Source of the DNA: Streptomyces sp. DH24
Lineage (GTDB): Bacteria; Actinomycetota; Actinomycetes; Streptomycetales; Streptomycetaceae
Direction of reading: 5' to 3'
Length of the DNA stretch: 64,000 nt
Assembly: GCF_029813775.1 (NCBI RefSeq)
Contig: NZ_JARVKW010000013.1
Span: 98,623 to 162,622 of the forward strand
The position numbers were made by a program, and so were the translations under genes. Numbering within the stretch: the stretch's first letter is position 1; every line of letters begins with the position of its first letter. This document shows positions 25,534-34,737 of the stretch, one piece after another. The notes below the pieces were generated by a model. The model was given only the letters and a program-made list of their open reading frames with translations. It was not told where the DNA came from and ran no database searches.

Positions 25534-26661
25534 TCAGGCGTGAGGGCTGTCGGCGCCCGCTGCGGCGGGCCGGGGGGCGCGGGCCGGGCAGCAGCCGACC
25601 GGGCAGACGTTGTGGCTCGCGCCGAGTGCGCCGAGGGCGCAGGGCGTGACGTCCTGGCCCTGCTCGGCGGCGGCCCGCTCCAGGACGAGGTCCCGGATCG
25701 CGGCGGCGAACCGGGGGTCGGCTCCGACGGTCGCCGAGCGGCGCACCGGCAGGCCGATCTCCTCCGCCTTCGCCGTGGCCTCCGTGTCGAGGTCGTAGAG
25801 GACCTCCATGTGGTCGGAGACGAAACCGATGGGGGCCATGACGACGGCCGGGACGCCGGCCGCGTGCCGCTCCTCCAGGTGGTCGCAGATGTCGGGCTCC
25901 AGCCACGGGATGTGGGGCGCGCCGGAGCGGGACTGGTAGACGAGCTGCCAGGGGTGGTCGACGCCGGTGCGCTCGCGGACCGCGTCGGCGATCAGCCGCG
26001 CGACGTCGAGGTGCTGCTTGACGTACGCCCCGCCGTCGCCGTGGTCCCCGACGGGGCCGGAGGTGTCCGCCGCCGCGGTCGGGATCGAGTGGGTCGTGAA
26101 CGCGATGTGCGCGCCGTCCCGGACGTCGTCGGGCAGGTCGGCCAGGGAGCGCAGCACGCCGTCGGTCATGGGCTCGACGAAGCCCGGGTGGTTGAAGTAG
26201 TGCCGCAGTTTGTCGATCCTCGGCGGCTCCAGCCCCTCGCCCTCCAGGGCGGCGAGCGCGTCGGCGAGGTTCTCGCGGTACTGGCGGCAGCCCGAGTAGG
26301 ACGCGTAGGCGCTGGTGGCGAGGACCAGGACGCGGCGGCGGCCGTCGCGGACCATGTCGCGCAGGGTGTCCGTCAGATAGGGCGCCCAGTTGCGGTTGCC
26401 CCAGTAGACCGGCAGGTCCAGGCCGTGGTCCGCGAAGTCCTTGCGGAGGGCGTCCAGCAGGGCGCGGTTCTGGTCGTTGATCGGGCTGACCCCGCCGAAG
26501 AGGAAGTAGTGCTGCCCGACTTCCTTCAGGCGTTCCTTCGGGATGCCGCGCCCGCGTGTCACGTTCTCCAGGAACGGGACCACGTCGTCGGGCCCTTCGG
26601 GGCCGCCGAACGAGAGCAGGAGCAGGGCGTCGTAGGGGGTGGCATCGAGCACGTCTGGCAT
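25534..26661 (-). CDS. hemH: Ferrochelatase (coproporphyrin type), [2Fe-2S]-binding
   Basis: 375 residues. The family motifs are [15 protein letters not shown] at the start, [14 protein letters not shown], a catalytic His in FTTHSIP, and [14 protein letters not shown]. Cysteines in YSGCRQY and a C-terminal [20 protein letters not shown] group match the [2Fe-2S] ligands of actinobacterial enzymes. In actinobacteria this enzyme inserts iron into coproporphyrin III (CpfC) before HemQ makes haem. An iron-box-like site lies 83 bases upstream of the start, so iron control is possible. Confidence 0.93.
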   Translation of the reverse strand: MPDVLDATPYDALLLLSFGGPEGPDDVVPFLENVTRGRGIPKERLKEVGQHYFLFGGVSPINDQNRALLDALRKDFADHGLDLPVYWGNRNWAPYLTDTLRDMVRDGRRRVLVLATSAYASYSGCRQYRENLADALAALEGEGLEPPRIDKLRHYFNHPGFVEPMTDGVLRSLADLPDDVRDGAHIAFTTHSIPTAAADTSGPVGDHGDGGAYVKQHLDVARLIADAVRERTGVDHPWQLVYQSRSGAPHIPWLEPDICDHLEERHAAGVPAVVMAPIGFVSDHMEVLYDLDTEATAKAEEIGLPVRRSATVGADPRFAAAIRDLVLERAAAEQGQDVTPCALGALGASHNVCPVGCCPARAPRPAAAGADSPHA

Positions 26662-26743
26662 GTCTCGATCCTGCCACCCTGCACCGACGGCCGGGAAACG
26701 GCGGGGTGCACGTGCGCGCCGCGCGGCCCCCAGGAAATCCGTG

Positions 26744-26762
26744 GTGCGTTAGGGTTACCTAA
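26744..26762. promoter_or_regulatory. Possible DmdR/IdeR iron box between hemH and MFS genes
   Basis: GTGCGTTAGGGTTACCTAA matches 14 of 19 positions of the iron-repressor consensus TTAGGTTAGGCTAACCTAA. The right-hand 14 bases match at 12 positions and contain the inverted repeat GTTAGG-GTTA-CCTAAC. It lies in the divergent promoter region of the ferrochelatase and an MFS transporter. Confidence 0.5.
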
Positions 26763-26817
26763 CCAGTAAGCTGTATCAACTGCGCTCGCACCTTACTGAG
26801 GCCCATCGGAGACACCG

Positions 26818-28056
26818 TTGCCCAGCCCTTACCGCGCCCTGTTCGCCGCCCCCGGCTCCAAGGGTTTCTCCGCCGCCGGTTTCCTCGGCCGGATGCCGCT
26901 GTCGATGATGGGCATCGGCGTGGTCACGATGGTCTCCCAGCTCACCGGCCGGTACGGCCTGGCCGGCGCGCTGTCGGCCACCATCGCCCTGTCGGCGGCG
27001 GTGGCGGGCCCGCAGGTGTCGCGGCTGGTGGACCGGCACGGGCAGCGGCGGGTGCTGCGCCCGGCGACCCTCATCGCGCTCGTCGCCGCCGCGGCACTGC
27101 TGCTGGCCGCGCACTACCGCTGGCCGGACTGGGTGCTGTACGTGTGCTGTGTGGGCGTGGGCTGTGTGCCGAGCGTCGGCGCGATGATCCGGGCCCGCTG
27201 GGCCGCCCTGTACCGCGGCACTCCGCAGCTGCACACCGCGTACTCCTTCGAGTCCGTGGTGGACGAGATCTGCTTCATCTTCGGCCCGATCATCTCCATC
27301 GGCCTGTCCACGGCGTGGTTTCCCGAGGCCGGGCCGCTGCTCGCCGCCTGCTTCCTGGCGGTCGGCGTGTTCTGGCTGACCGCGCAGCGCGCCACCGAGC
27401 CGGAGCCGCACCCGCGCGAGAGCAAGGACGGCGGCACGGCGATGCGCTCCGCCGGACTGCGGGTGCTGGTCGGCACGTTCGTGGCGACCGGGGCGATCTT
27501 CGGGGCGGTCGACGTGGTCACGGTGGCCTTCGCCGAGGAGCAGGGCCACAAGGGCGCGGCGAGCGTCGTCCTGGCGCTGTACGCGGCGGGCTCCTGCGTG
27601 GCGGGGGCGGTGTTCGGGCTGCTGCGCTTCGCGGGGGCGCCCGAGCGCCGCTGGCTGCTGGGCGTGTGCGCGATGGCCGTCAGTATGATCCCCCTCCTAC
27701 TGGTCGGGAACCTGCCGTTTCTGGCCGTGGCGCTGTTCGTTGCGGGTCTGTCCATCGCTCCCACGATGATCACGACGATGTCCCTCATCGAAGAGCACGT
27801 ACCACGCACGCAGCTCACCGAGGGCATGACCTGGGTGAGCACCGGGCTCGCGGTCGGGGTCGCGGTCGGGTCCTCCGCGGCCGGCTGGGTGATCGACGCC
27901 GCCGGGGCGCGTGCCGGGTACGGGGTTCCGGCGGTGGCCGGGGCCGTCGCGGTCGCGGTCGGGTTCCTGGGGTACCGCCGGCTCAAGCGGCCGGCTCCGG
28001 GTCGGGGAGGCTCCGTTGGGCAGCACAGCGAGCGCGAAGAACGGCACATGGCGTAA
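26818..28056 (+). CDS. MFS-family exporter
   Basis: A TTG start gives 412 residues with 12 predicted membrane helices and a basic loop between helices 2 and 3 (SRLVDRHGQRRVLRP), the major facilitator pattern. The central charged loop is around EPEPHPRESKDGG. Closest in type to drug or siderophore exporters, but no substrate can be assigned. Its promoter shares the iron-box-like sequence with the ferrochelatase gene, which would fit a role in iron or haem physiology. The last 41 bases overlap the next gene. Confidence 0.85.
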   Translation: MPSPYRALFAAPGSKGFSAAGFLGRMPLSMMGIGVVTMVSQLTGRYGLAGALSATIALSAAVAGPQVSRLVDRHGQRRVLRPATLIALVAAAALLLAAHYRWPDWVLYVCCVGVGCVPSVGAMIRARWAALYRGTPQLHTAYSFESVVDEICFIFGPIISIGLSTAWFPEAGPLLAACFLAVGVFWLTAQRATEPEPHPRESKDGGTAMRSAGLRVLVGTFVATGAIFGAVDVVTVAFAEEQGHKGAASVVLALYAAGSCVAGAVFGLLRFAGAPERRWLLGVCAMAVSMIPLLLVGNLPFLAVALFVAGLSIAPTMITTMSLIEEHVPRTQLTEGMTWVSTGLAVGVAVGSSAAGWVIDAAGARAGYGVPAVAGAVAVAVGFLGYRRLKRPAPGRGGSVGQHSEREERHMA

Positions 28057-29335
28057 CTGGGGCGGCAACGTCTCGGCCCGCCCCGCGCGGGAGGCCGCCC
28101 CGGCCTCGGTCGACGAACTCGCCGACGCCGTACGGCGGGCCGCCGAGGACGGGCTGCGCGTGAAGGCCGTCGGGGCCGGGCACTCCTTCACCTCCATAGC
28201 CGCCACCGACGGCCTGTTGATACGCCCTGATCTGTTGACGGGCATACGCAACATTGATCGCGAGAACATGACGGTCACGGTGGAGGCCGGCACCCCGCTC
28301 AAGCGGCTCAACGTGGCCCTGGCGCGCGAGGGTCTGTCGCTGGCCAACATGGGCGACATCATGGAGCAGACGGTCTCCGGCGCCACCAGCACCGGCACGC
28401 ACGGCACCGGCCGCGACTCCGCATCGATCGCCGCCCAGATCACGGCACTCGAACTGGTCACGGCCGACGGCTCGGTGCTGACCTGCTCCGCCGGGGAGAA
28501 CGCGGAGATCTTCGCGGCGGCCCGCATCGGCCTCGGCGCGCTGGGCGTCGTCAGCGCCCTCACGTTCCGCGTGGAGCCCCTGTTCCTGCTCACCGCCCGC
28601 GAGGAGCCGATGCCCTTCGGGAAGGTGCTGGCCGACTTCGACGAACTGTGGACCGAGAACGAGCACTTCGAGTTCTACTGGTTCCCGCACACCGAGCGCT
28701 GCCACACCAAGCGCAACAACCGCAGCGCGGGCCCCGAGCAGCCGGTCGGCCGGGTCGGTGCCTGGATCGAGGACGAGTTCCTCTCCAACGGCGTCTGGCA
28801 GGTGGCCAATCTCGTGGGCCGCGCGGTTCCGGCCACGGTTCCCGCGATCGCGAAGGCCGCCGGCCACGCGTGGTCGGCCCGGACGTACACCGACATTCCC
28901 TACAAGGTCTTCACGACTCCGCGCCGGGTGCGCTTCGTGGAGATGGAGTACGCCGTCCCGCGCACGGCGGTGACCGAGGTGCTGCGCGAGCTGAGGACCG
29001 CGATCGACCGCTCGGACCTGCGCGTCAGCTTCCCCGTCGAGGTGCGCACCGCCCCGGCCGACGACATCACGCTGTCCACGGCCTCGGACCGCGACAGCGC
29101 CTACGTCGCCGTCCACATGTTCAAGGGGACGCCCTACCGGGCGTACTTCACCGCCGCGGAACGCATCTTCACCGCGCACGAGGGGCGGCCGCACTGGGGC
29201 AAGGTGCACACCCGGGACGCCGAGTACTTCGCACGGCTGTACCCCCGCTTCGGCGAGTTCACGGAACTGCGGGACCGTCTCGACCCGGAACGGCGGTTCC
29301 AGAACGACTACTTGCGCAGGGTTCTCGGGGCGTGA
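28016..29335 (+). CDS. D-arabinono-1,4-lactone oxidase-type FAD oxidoreductase
   Basis: The TTG at 28016 is preceded by GGAGG 4 bases upstream and gives 439 residues; the open frame upstream lies within the MFS gene. An FAD_binding_4 domain has AVGAGHSFTSIAATDG, with the His used for covalent FAD in alditol and aldonolactone oxidases; SGATSTGTHGTG binds pyrophosphate. The C-terminal ALO domain carries RPHWGKVH, the HWxK motif of the family. It should oxidise a sugar lactone or polyol with oxygen as acceptor. Coupled to the MFS gene by overlap. Confidence 0.9.
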   Translation: MGSTASAKNGTWRNWGGNVSARPAREAAPASVDELADAVRRAAEDGLRVKAVGAGHSFTSIAATDGLLIRPDLLTGIRNIDRENMTVTVEAGTPLKRLNVALAREGLSLANMGDIMEQTVSGATSTGTHGTGRDSASIAAQITALELVTADGSVLTCSAGENAEIFAAARIGLGALGVVSALTFRVEPLFLLTAREEPMPFGKVLADFDELWTENEHFEFYWFPHTERCHTKRNNRSAGPEQPVGRVGAWIEDEFLSNGVWQVANLVGRAVPATVPAIAKAAGHAWSARTYTDIPYKVFTTPRRVRFVEMEYAVPRTAVTEVLRELRTAIDRSDLRVSFPVEVRTAPADDITLSTASDRDSAYVAVHMFKGTPYRAYFTAAERIFTAHEGRPHWGKVHTRDAEYFARLYPRFGEFTELRDRLDPERRFQNDYLRRVLGA

Positions 29336-29356
29336 CCGGCGGTGTCGTCAACACCT

Positions 29357-29378
29357 CGAAACGGTTCTCTCCGTTTCG
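29357..29378 (+). terminator. Hairpin after the oxidase gene
   Basis: CGAAACGG and CCGTTTCG form an 8-base-pair stem with a 6-base loop 21 bases after the stop codon. It is moderate in strength but well placed. Confidence 0.5.
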
Positions 29379-29761
29379 GGTGACCGCGTGAAGTACACCA
29401 CGTTCAAGATCGAGGAATCCGGGCAACGGGCGGCCAAGTCGCACCCCTTGCCAGAAGTTGGGCGGCGTGCCAATCCACGCACGTGGCCCAAATGGAGTAC
29501 TGTTGCGAGCCCTGGGTCCGGTCTCCCGTAGGGTGCACGGGGCCTCATGGACCGCCGGGAGGGGGCTAGTTGCACAGGGTGACGCAGTTGGTCACTTAGC
29601 GTTGCGAATAGGTAACCGTGCCATAACGGCGATCCAGGGCCCGCGCCCGACACGCCGGGCAACTCGGCAAGGTTGTGGCAGGCTGCACCCGGGCAGGCCA
29701 CACTCGACTAGCGGAAGCAGCGACGCACGTGACGTCGGCAGGCACCACCCGGGAGGTCCCC
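29379..29761. other. Upstream region of sepH
   Basis: About 380 bases with lower GC around 29380-29500 and no credible gene. The sepH promoter must lie here. AT-richer elements such as TTGCAC and TAGGTA occur near 29570-29615 but I cannot assign a start point. Confidence 0.4.
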
Positions 29762-30799
29762 ATGCCCGAACTGCGTGTCGTGGCCGTCTCGAATGACGGC
29801 ACACGGCTGGTGCTGAAGGCTGCGGACAGCACGGAGTACACGCTTCCGATCGACGAACGGCTCCGCGCCGCCGTGCGCGGCGACCGTCCCCGCCTCGGCC
29901 AGATCGAGATCGAGGTGGAGAGCCATCTCCGCCCCCGCGACATCCAGGCGCGTATACGAGCCGGCGCGACCGCGGAAGAGGTCGCGCAGATGGCCGGCAT
30001 CCCCGTGGACCGCGTGCGCCGCTTCGAGGGCCCCGTCCTCGCCGAGCGCGCCTTCATGGCGGAGCGGGCCCGCAAGACCCCCGTCCGCCGGCCCGGCGAG
30101 AACTCCGGTCCACCGCTGGGCGAGGCCGTCCAGGAGCGGCTGCTGCTGCGCGGCGCCGAGAAGGACACCGTCCAGTGGGACTCCTGGCGCCGCGACGACG
30201 GCACCTGGGAGGTCCTGCTGGTCTACCGGGTCGCCGGCGAACCGCACTCGGCGAGCTGGACGTACGACCCGCCGCGGCGACTCGTGCAGGCCGTCGACGA
30301 GGAGGCCCGCTCGCTGATCGGCGAGTCCGACGACCTCGCCGCCTCGGAGCCCAGCTTCCCCTTCGTGCCGCGCATCGCCCGGCTGCCGCGCGACCGTCCG
30401 CTGGACCGTTCCCTGGACCGGGAGCGGCCGAGCCTGCCGGCGCAGCCGTCCGAGCCGGCCGAGGAGACCACGGCCACGGCCGAACGGGACTCGCTGACCA
30501 GCCTGTTGGAGGCCGTGCCCAGCTTCCGGGGCGACCTGGTGGTCCCGGAGCGTCCCGCGGAGGCCGAGGCGGACGAGCAGCCGGAGCCCGAGGCCGAGGA
30601 GCCACCCGCGCCCGCCGCGTCGGCGGGTTCGGCCTACGCCGATGTGCTCATGCCGCGTTCCGTCGGCAGTCACCGCGACCGGCTGATCGGTTCCACCGAC
30701 CGTCAGGCCGAGGCGGACGGTGTCCGCCCGGGTCGCCGCGCGGCCGTGCCGAGCTGGGACGAGATCGTGTTCGGGACGCGGCGCAAGAAGCAGGAGTAG
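29762..30799 (+). CDS. sepH: SepH, FtsZ-interacting cell division protein
   Basis: The ATG at 29762 follows GGGAGG; the frame is open further upstream but without signals. 345 residues: an N-terminal domain (1-180) starting MPELRVVAVSNDGTRLVL with a helix-turn-helix segment (ATAEEVAQMAGIPVDRVRRFEG), then a long acidic, Pro-rich disordered tail ending SWDEIVFGTRRKKQE. This is the DUF3071/SepH pattern. SepH binds FtsZ, promotes its assembly and helps sporulation septation in Streptomyces. The conserved DEIVFG near the end is a typical terminal motif. A strong hairpin follows. Confidence 0.92.
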   Translation: MPELRVVAVSNDGTRLVLKAADSTEYTLPIDERLRAAVRGDRPRLGQIEIEVESHLRPRDIQARIRAGATAEEVAQMAGIPVDRVRRFEGPVLAERAFMAERARKTPVRRPGENSGPPLGEAVQERLLLRGAEKDTVQWDSWRRDDGTWEVLLVYRVAGEPHSASWTYDPPRRLVQAVDEEARSLIGESDDLAASEPSFPFVPRIARLPRDRPLDRSLDRERPSLPAQPSEPAEETTATAERDSLTSLLEAVPSFRGDLVVPERPAEAEADEQPEPEAEEPPAPAASAGSAYADVLMPRSVGSHRDRLIGSTDRQAEADGVRPGRRAAVPSWDEIVFGTRRKKQE

Positions 30800-30814
30800 T
30801 CGCCGTTCTCCGAG

Positions 30815-30848
30815 GTGAGGGTCCGCGCCGGATGGTGCGGGCCCTCAC
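30815..30848. terminator. Terminator between sepH and sulfurtransferase genes
   Basis: A 12-base-pair stem (30815-30826 with 30837-30848, one G-T pair) and 10-base loop, 15 bases after sepH and between convergent genes. Confidence 0.8.
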
Positions 30849-30885
30849 TCGTGCACGGCCGCCGGTCGGCCCGGCGCGTGCGGGG

Positions 30886-31737
30886 CTACTGGGGATCGGG
30901 CCCCACGGCGACCGGCCGCTGCGGGTCCGACGACCACTGCGACCACGAGCCGACGTACAGCGCGGCCGGAATCCCCGCCACGGCCAGGGCCAGCACCTCG
31001 TGGGCCGCGGAGACGCCCGAGCCGCAGTACACGCCCACGTCCGTCCCGTCGGACGCGCCGAGCGCCGTGAAGCGCGCCCGCAGTTCCGCCGCGGGCAGGA
31101 ACCGCCCGTCCGCCGCCACGTTCTCGGAGGTCGGCGCGGACACGGCGCCCGGAATGTGCCCGCCGACCGGGTCGATCGGCTCCACCTCGCCCCGGTACCG
31201 CTCCCCCGCGCGCGCGTCGAACAGCACGCCGGATCGCGCCAACGTCGCGGCGCCGTCGGCGTCGAGCAGCCCCGCCCCGCCCGGCACCGGCCGGAAGTCG
31301 CCCTCGGCCGGCGTCGGCACCGCGGTCTCCAGGGGACCCTGCCAGGCCGGCAACCCGCCGTCGAGCACTCGCACGTTCGGGTGACCCGTCCAGCGCAGCA
31401 GCCACCACGCGCGTGCCGCCGCCCAGCCCTGCCCGCCGTCGTACACGATGACCGGCCGGTTCGCCGACACGCCCGCCCGGCGCATCGCGGCGCCGAACAC
31501 CGCGAGATCGGGCAGCGGATGCCTACCGCCCGTGCCGGGCGCACCCGCCAACTCCCTGTCCAGATCGACGAAGACGGCGCCGGGAAGGTGACCGGCCGCG
31601 TACTCGGCACGCCCGTCGAAGGGCGGTTCGCCGGCCGCCCTGGCGACGCTCAGCTGCCAGCGGACGTCCAGCAGGACTGGCGGGTTATCGCCCGCGAGTT
31701 CGCTCGCGAGTTCGGATGCGGAGATGATGGCGTTCAT
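30886..31737 (-). CDS. Tandem-rhodanese sulfurtransferase (3-mercaptopyruvate/thiosulfate type)
   Basis: The ATG at 31737 (MNAIISASELA) follows AAGGATGG and gives 283 residues; earlier in-frame starts lack signals. Two rhodanese domains: an inactive N-terminal one (PPVLLDVRWQL ... VFVDLDREL) and a catalytic C-terminal one whose loop is VYCGSGVSA with the active Cys. The loop CGSGVSA favours mercaptopyruvate sulfurtransferase over thiosulfate rhodanese, though this is not decisive. The enzyme moves sulfane sulfur to cyanide or thiol acceptors. Confidence 0.9.
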   Translation of the reverse strand: MNAIISASELASELAGDNPPVLLDVRWQLSVARAAGEPPFDGRAEYAAGHLPGAVFVDLDRELAGAPGTGGRHPLPDLAVFGAAMRRAGVSANRPVIVYDGGQGWAAARAWWLLRWTGHPNVRVLDGGLPAWQGPLETAVPTPAEGDFRPVPGGAGLLDADGAATLARSGVLFDARAGERYRGEVEPIDPVGGHIPGAVSAPTSENVAADGRFLPAAELRARFTALGASDGTDVGVYCGSGVSAAHEVLALAVAGIPAALYVGSWSQWSSDPQRPVAVGPDPQ

Positions 31738-32011
31738 GGTCACCATCCTTGCGCACAGGGTGGCCGAGTCGCCCATGTCCGGCTAGTCTGCTCGGCCGGA
31801 CCGTCTCGGTCACGTGGCGTACGGGATCGAGCACATGCTGTACAGCCGATCAACACCGCCGACGCGCTCGGATGCGGACGTCGGCCCGCGAGCCTGGCAA
31901 TCCCGGACAGGGGGCGCGCCGGCCGCGCGCGGCGCAGCGGGTGGTGCGACATCGGCACGGGAGCGGCGACGCGAACACGGCCCACCACGAGGGGCCGAGA
32001 AGAGAGTGACG

Positions 32012-32815
32012 ATGACCGACGCACGGGGGTCGGCCGGCCTGCACGGCGCGGATCAGACCCGGTACGCGCCCGGCACGCCCTGCTGGGTGAGTCTGATGGT
32101 GCACGACGTGGCCGCGACCCAGGTCTTCTACGGGGCGCTGTTCGGCTGGGAGTTCCGGCCCGGCCCGCAGCAACTCGGCCCGTACGTACGGGCCCTGCTC
32201 GACGGACGCGAGGTGGCCGGCATCGGCCGGCTGCCCGCGGACCGCCATCTGCCCGTCGCCTGGACTCCGTACCTCGCCTCGGACGACGTGGACGCGACCG
32301 CCGAAACGGTACGGCTGTGCGGCGGCACGATCGGCGTGGGCCCGCTGGACGCCGCCGACGCCGGGCGCCTGGCGATCGGCTCCGACCCGTCGGGCGCGGT
32401 CTTCGGCATCTGGCAGGCCGCGGCGTACCTCGGCACGGCGGTCACCGGCGTGCCGGGCACGCCCACCTGGAACGAGCTGCTGACCTTCGACTCGGCGAGC
32501 ACCGCCAAGTTCTACAAGTCGGTGTTCGGCTACCAGGAGGAGGCCGAGGCCTGCGCCGGCCTCGACCACGTGACGCTGCACCTCGACGGCCGTCCGGTCG
32601 CCGGCATCCACGGCCTGGGCGACGGCCTGCTACGGGACCGCGGCCCGCACTGGATCACGTACTTCGAGGTCGACGATCTCGACCAGGCGCTGACGCGGGT
32701 GAAGGAGCTGGGCGGTCAGGTCCTGGTGCCGGCCGGGGACGGCCCGCGGGGGCGGGTGGCCACGGTGGCGGATCCGGAGGGGGCGCGGTTCTCGCTGCTG
32801 TGCGGCGCGCGCTGA
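32012..32815 (+). CDS. Two-domain VOC (glyoxalase-fold) protein
   Basis: The ATG at 32012 follows the purine-rich GAGAAGAGAG. 267 residues with two VOC modules (about 20-135 and 145-265), each opening with a typical segment (VSLMVHDVAATQVFYGALFG; LLTFDSASTAKFYKSVFGY) and each ending in a DPSG/DPEG turn. Streptomyces relatives are sometimes annotated as hydroxylase-like; no enzyme activity can be inferred. Metal ligands of glyoxalase I are not clearly conserved. It is monocistronic. Confidence 0.85.
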   Translation: MTDARGSAGLHGADQTRYAPGTPCWVSLMVHDVAATQVFYGALFGWEFRPGPQQLGPYVRALLDGREVAGIGRLPADRHLPVAWTPYLASDDVDATAETVRLCGGTIGVGPLDAADAGRLAIGSDPSGAVFGIWQAAAYLGTAVTGVPGTPTWNELLTFDSASTAKFYKSVFGYQEEAEACAGLDHVTLHLDGRPVAGIHGLGDGLLRDRGPHWITYFEVDDLDQALTRVKELGGQVLVPAGDGPRGRVATVADPEGARFSLLCGAR

Positions 32816-32845
32816 CTCCCCTGCCCGCCGCGGTCGCCGGGCCGG

Positions 32846-33496
32846 TCAGGCCGACGACACCGGTAGCACGTCCGGGGACAGCGCCGCCGCCCGTGCCGTC
32901 GCCGCCGTCATGCGGCGCCGGTGGTGCCGGCGGCACAGCACCTCGTAGCCGACCTCGTCCGCGGACTGGTTGACGTCGCCGACGACCACCTGGGCGCCCT
33001 CGACCACCATGACGCCGCCGATGGTGCGGGCGTTGTGCGTGGCGCGGGCGCCGCACCAGCACAGCGCCTCCACCTGGAGCACCTCGACGCGGTCGGCGAG
33101 CTCGACCAGCCGCTGGGAGCCGGGGAACAGCTTGCTGCGGAAGTCGGTCGTGATGCCGAAGGCGAAGACGTCGATTTCCAGGTCGTCCACCACGCGCGCG
33201 AGCTGGTCGATCTGTTCCGGCGCGAGGAACTGCGCCTCGTCGGCGATGACGTAGTCCGCGCGCCCGCCGTGCGAGAGGTGATCGACGAGGTAGGCGTACA
33301 GGTCCGTGCCGTCCTCGACCTCCACCGCGTCGGTGACCAGGCCGAGGCGTGAGGACAGCTTGCCCTCGCCGGCCCGGTCGTCCCGGGTGAAGATCATGCC
33401 TGCCAGGCCGCGCGCCGAGCGGTTGTGCTCGATCTGCAGAGCCAGCGTCGACTTCCCGCAGTCCATGGTTCCGGAGAAGAAGACCAGCTCGGGCAT
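32846..33496 (-). CDS. tdk: Thymidine kinase (type II)
   Basis: 216 residues. P-loop FFSGTMDCGKST, the DEAQFL motif carrying the catalytic Glu, and a zinc site formed by CWCG and the later CRRHH. The lasso-loop region (RATHNARTIGG) is also present. It phosphorylates thymidine for salvage. The ATG at 33496 lies 47 bases after the phosphodiesterase gene on the same strand. Confidence 0.93.
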   Translation of the reverse strand: MPELVFFSGTMDCGKSTLALQIEHNRSARGLAGMIFTRDDRAGEGKLSSRLGLVTDAVEVEDGTDLYAYLVDHLSHGGRADYVIADEAQFLAPEQIDQLARVVDDLEIDVFAFGITTDFRSKLFPGSQRLVELADRVEVLQVEALCWCGARATHNARTIGGVMVVEGAQVVVGDVNQSADEVGYEVLCRRHHRRRMTAATARAAALSPDVLPVSSA

Positions 33497-33543
33497 GGGG
33501 GGTTGAGCACCTTTCGGCGGAACGGGAGGTGGTTCGGGGTGGG

Positions 33544-34737
33544 TCAGGAGCGTACTTCGAGCAGCGGGACCAGCTGCTCGGCGGGGGTCATCGAGCCGTG
33601 GTTGCCCACCATCGAGGACTCCTTCGGCTCCCGCTCGGAGGCGATGAGCAGCACGTCGTCCCGGGCGGCGGCCACGACGTCGCCGATGCGGTCGTAGACC
33701 CGCTCGTCGATGCGCGGGCCGAACCAGCCCGCCTCGATCGCCTCGTCCCGCGAGGCCACCCAGAACTGCTCGCCGAGCACCTCGCGCCAGCAGGTCAGCA
33801 CGTCGTTCTGGGCGCCGGGCACCGCGTAGACGTGCCGGGCGCGGCCCTCCCCGCCGAGCAGGGCGACGCCGGCGCGCAGCTCCCAGTCGTGGTCGAAGTC
33901 GATGCGGTGGTCCTCGTCGAACGGCACGTCGATCATGCCGTGGTCGGCGGTGACGTAGAGCGCGCTGCGCGGCGGGAGCTGCTCGGCGAGGCGCTGCACC
34001 AGGCGGTCGACGTACATGAGCTGGCCGCGCCAGGTGTCGGAGTCGACGCCGAAGCGGTGCCCGGCGCCGTCGACCTCGGCGTAGTACGTGTAGACCAGGG
34101 AGCGGTCGGCGGCGGCCAGCTGCTCGGCCGCGACGTCCATGCGGTCCTCGCCGGACAGCCGCCCGTGGAACGCTCCTCCGCTGAGGGCGATCTTGGTCAG
34201 CGGGGTGTTCTCGAAGGTCGGGGAGGTCACCTGGGCGGCGTGCACGCCCGCGTCGTGGGCCAGCTGGAAGACCGTGGGGTACGGCTGCCAGGGGGCCGGC
34301 GGGGTCCACGGCTGCCAGCGCAGCTGGTTCATCAGCTCGCCGGTGTCCGGGTTGCGCACCGTGTAGCCGGGCAGGCCGTGGGCGCCGGGCGGCAGGCCGG
34401 TGCCCACGGAGGCGAGGGAGGTGGCGGTGGTCGCCGGGTAGCCGGCGGTGATCGGGCGTCCGGTGCCGCCGCGCGAGGTGGCGAGCAGGGAGGCCATGAA
34501 GGGGGCCTCGTCCGGGTGCGCCCTCAGCTGCTCCCAGCCGAGGCCGTCGATCAGGAACACGCAGTTCCGGTCGGCGGGGGTCAGCTCGGGGATCGCGGCG
34601 GTCGTGCCGGGGACGCCCATGCCGGCGGCGAGCGTGGGCAGCAGGTCGGCGAGCGAACCCGTGCCGTACGCGGGCAGGGGCGCGGTGTCCAGGGCGAGCG
34701 GTTCCGGGTCGTGGTCCCAGGCGGCGGGCTGCGCCAT
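33544..34737 (-). CDS. Nucleotide pyrophosphatase/phosphodiesterase-family protein
   Basis: 397 residues of the alkaline phosphatase superfamily. The metal-binding start is CVFLIDGLGWEQL; the nucleophile Thr lies in GYPATTATSLASVGTG; further metal ligands are in YYAEVDGAGHRFG, VTADHGMIDVP and SMVGNHGSMTP. No signal peptide, so it acts in the cytoplasm. The start ATG overlaps the stop of the DUF5998 gene (ATGA). Substrate is unknown; nucleotide sugars or phosphodiesters are usual for the family. Confidence 0.88.
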   Translation of the reverse strand: MAQPAAWDHDPEPLALDTAPLPAYGTGSLADLLPTLAAGMGVPGTTAAIPELTPADRNCVFLIDGLGWEQLRAHPDEAPFMASLLATSRGGTGRPITAGYPATTATSLASVGTGLPPGAHGLPGYTVRNPDTGELMNQLRWQPWTPPAPWQPYPTVFQLAHDAGVHAAQVTSPTFENTPLTKIALSGGAFHGRLSGEDRMDVAAEQLAAADRSLVYTYYAEVDGAGHRFGVDSDTWRGQLMYVDRLVQRLAEQLPPRSALYVTADHGMIDVPFDEDHRIDFDHDWELRAGVALLGGEGRARHVYAVPGAQNDVLTCWREVLGEQFWVASRDEAIEAGWFGPRIDERVYDRIGDVVAAARDDVLLIASEREPKESSMVGNHGSMTPAEQLVPLLEVRS

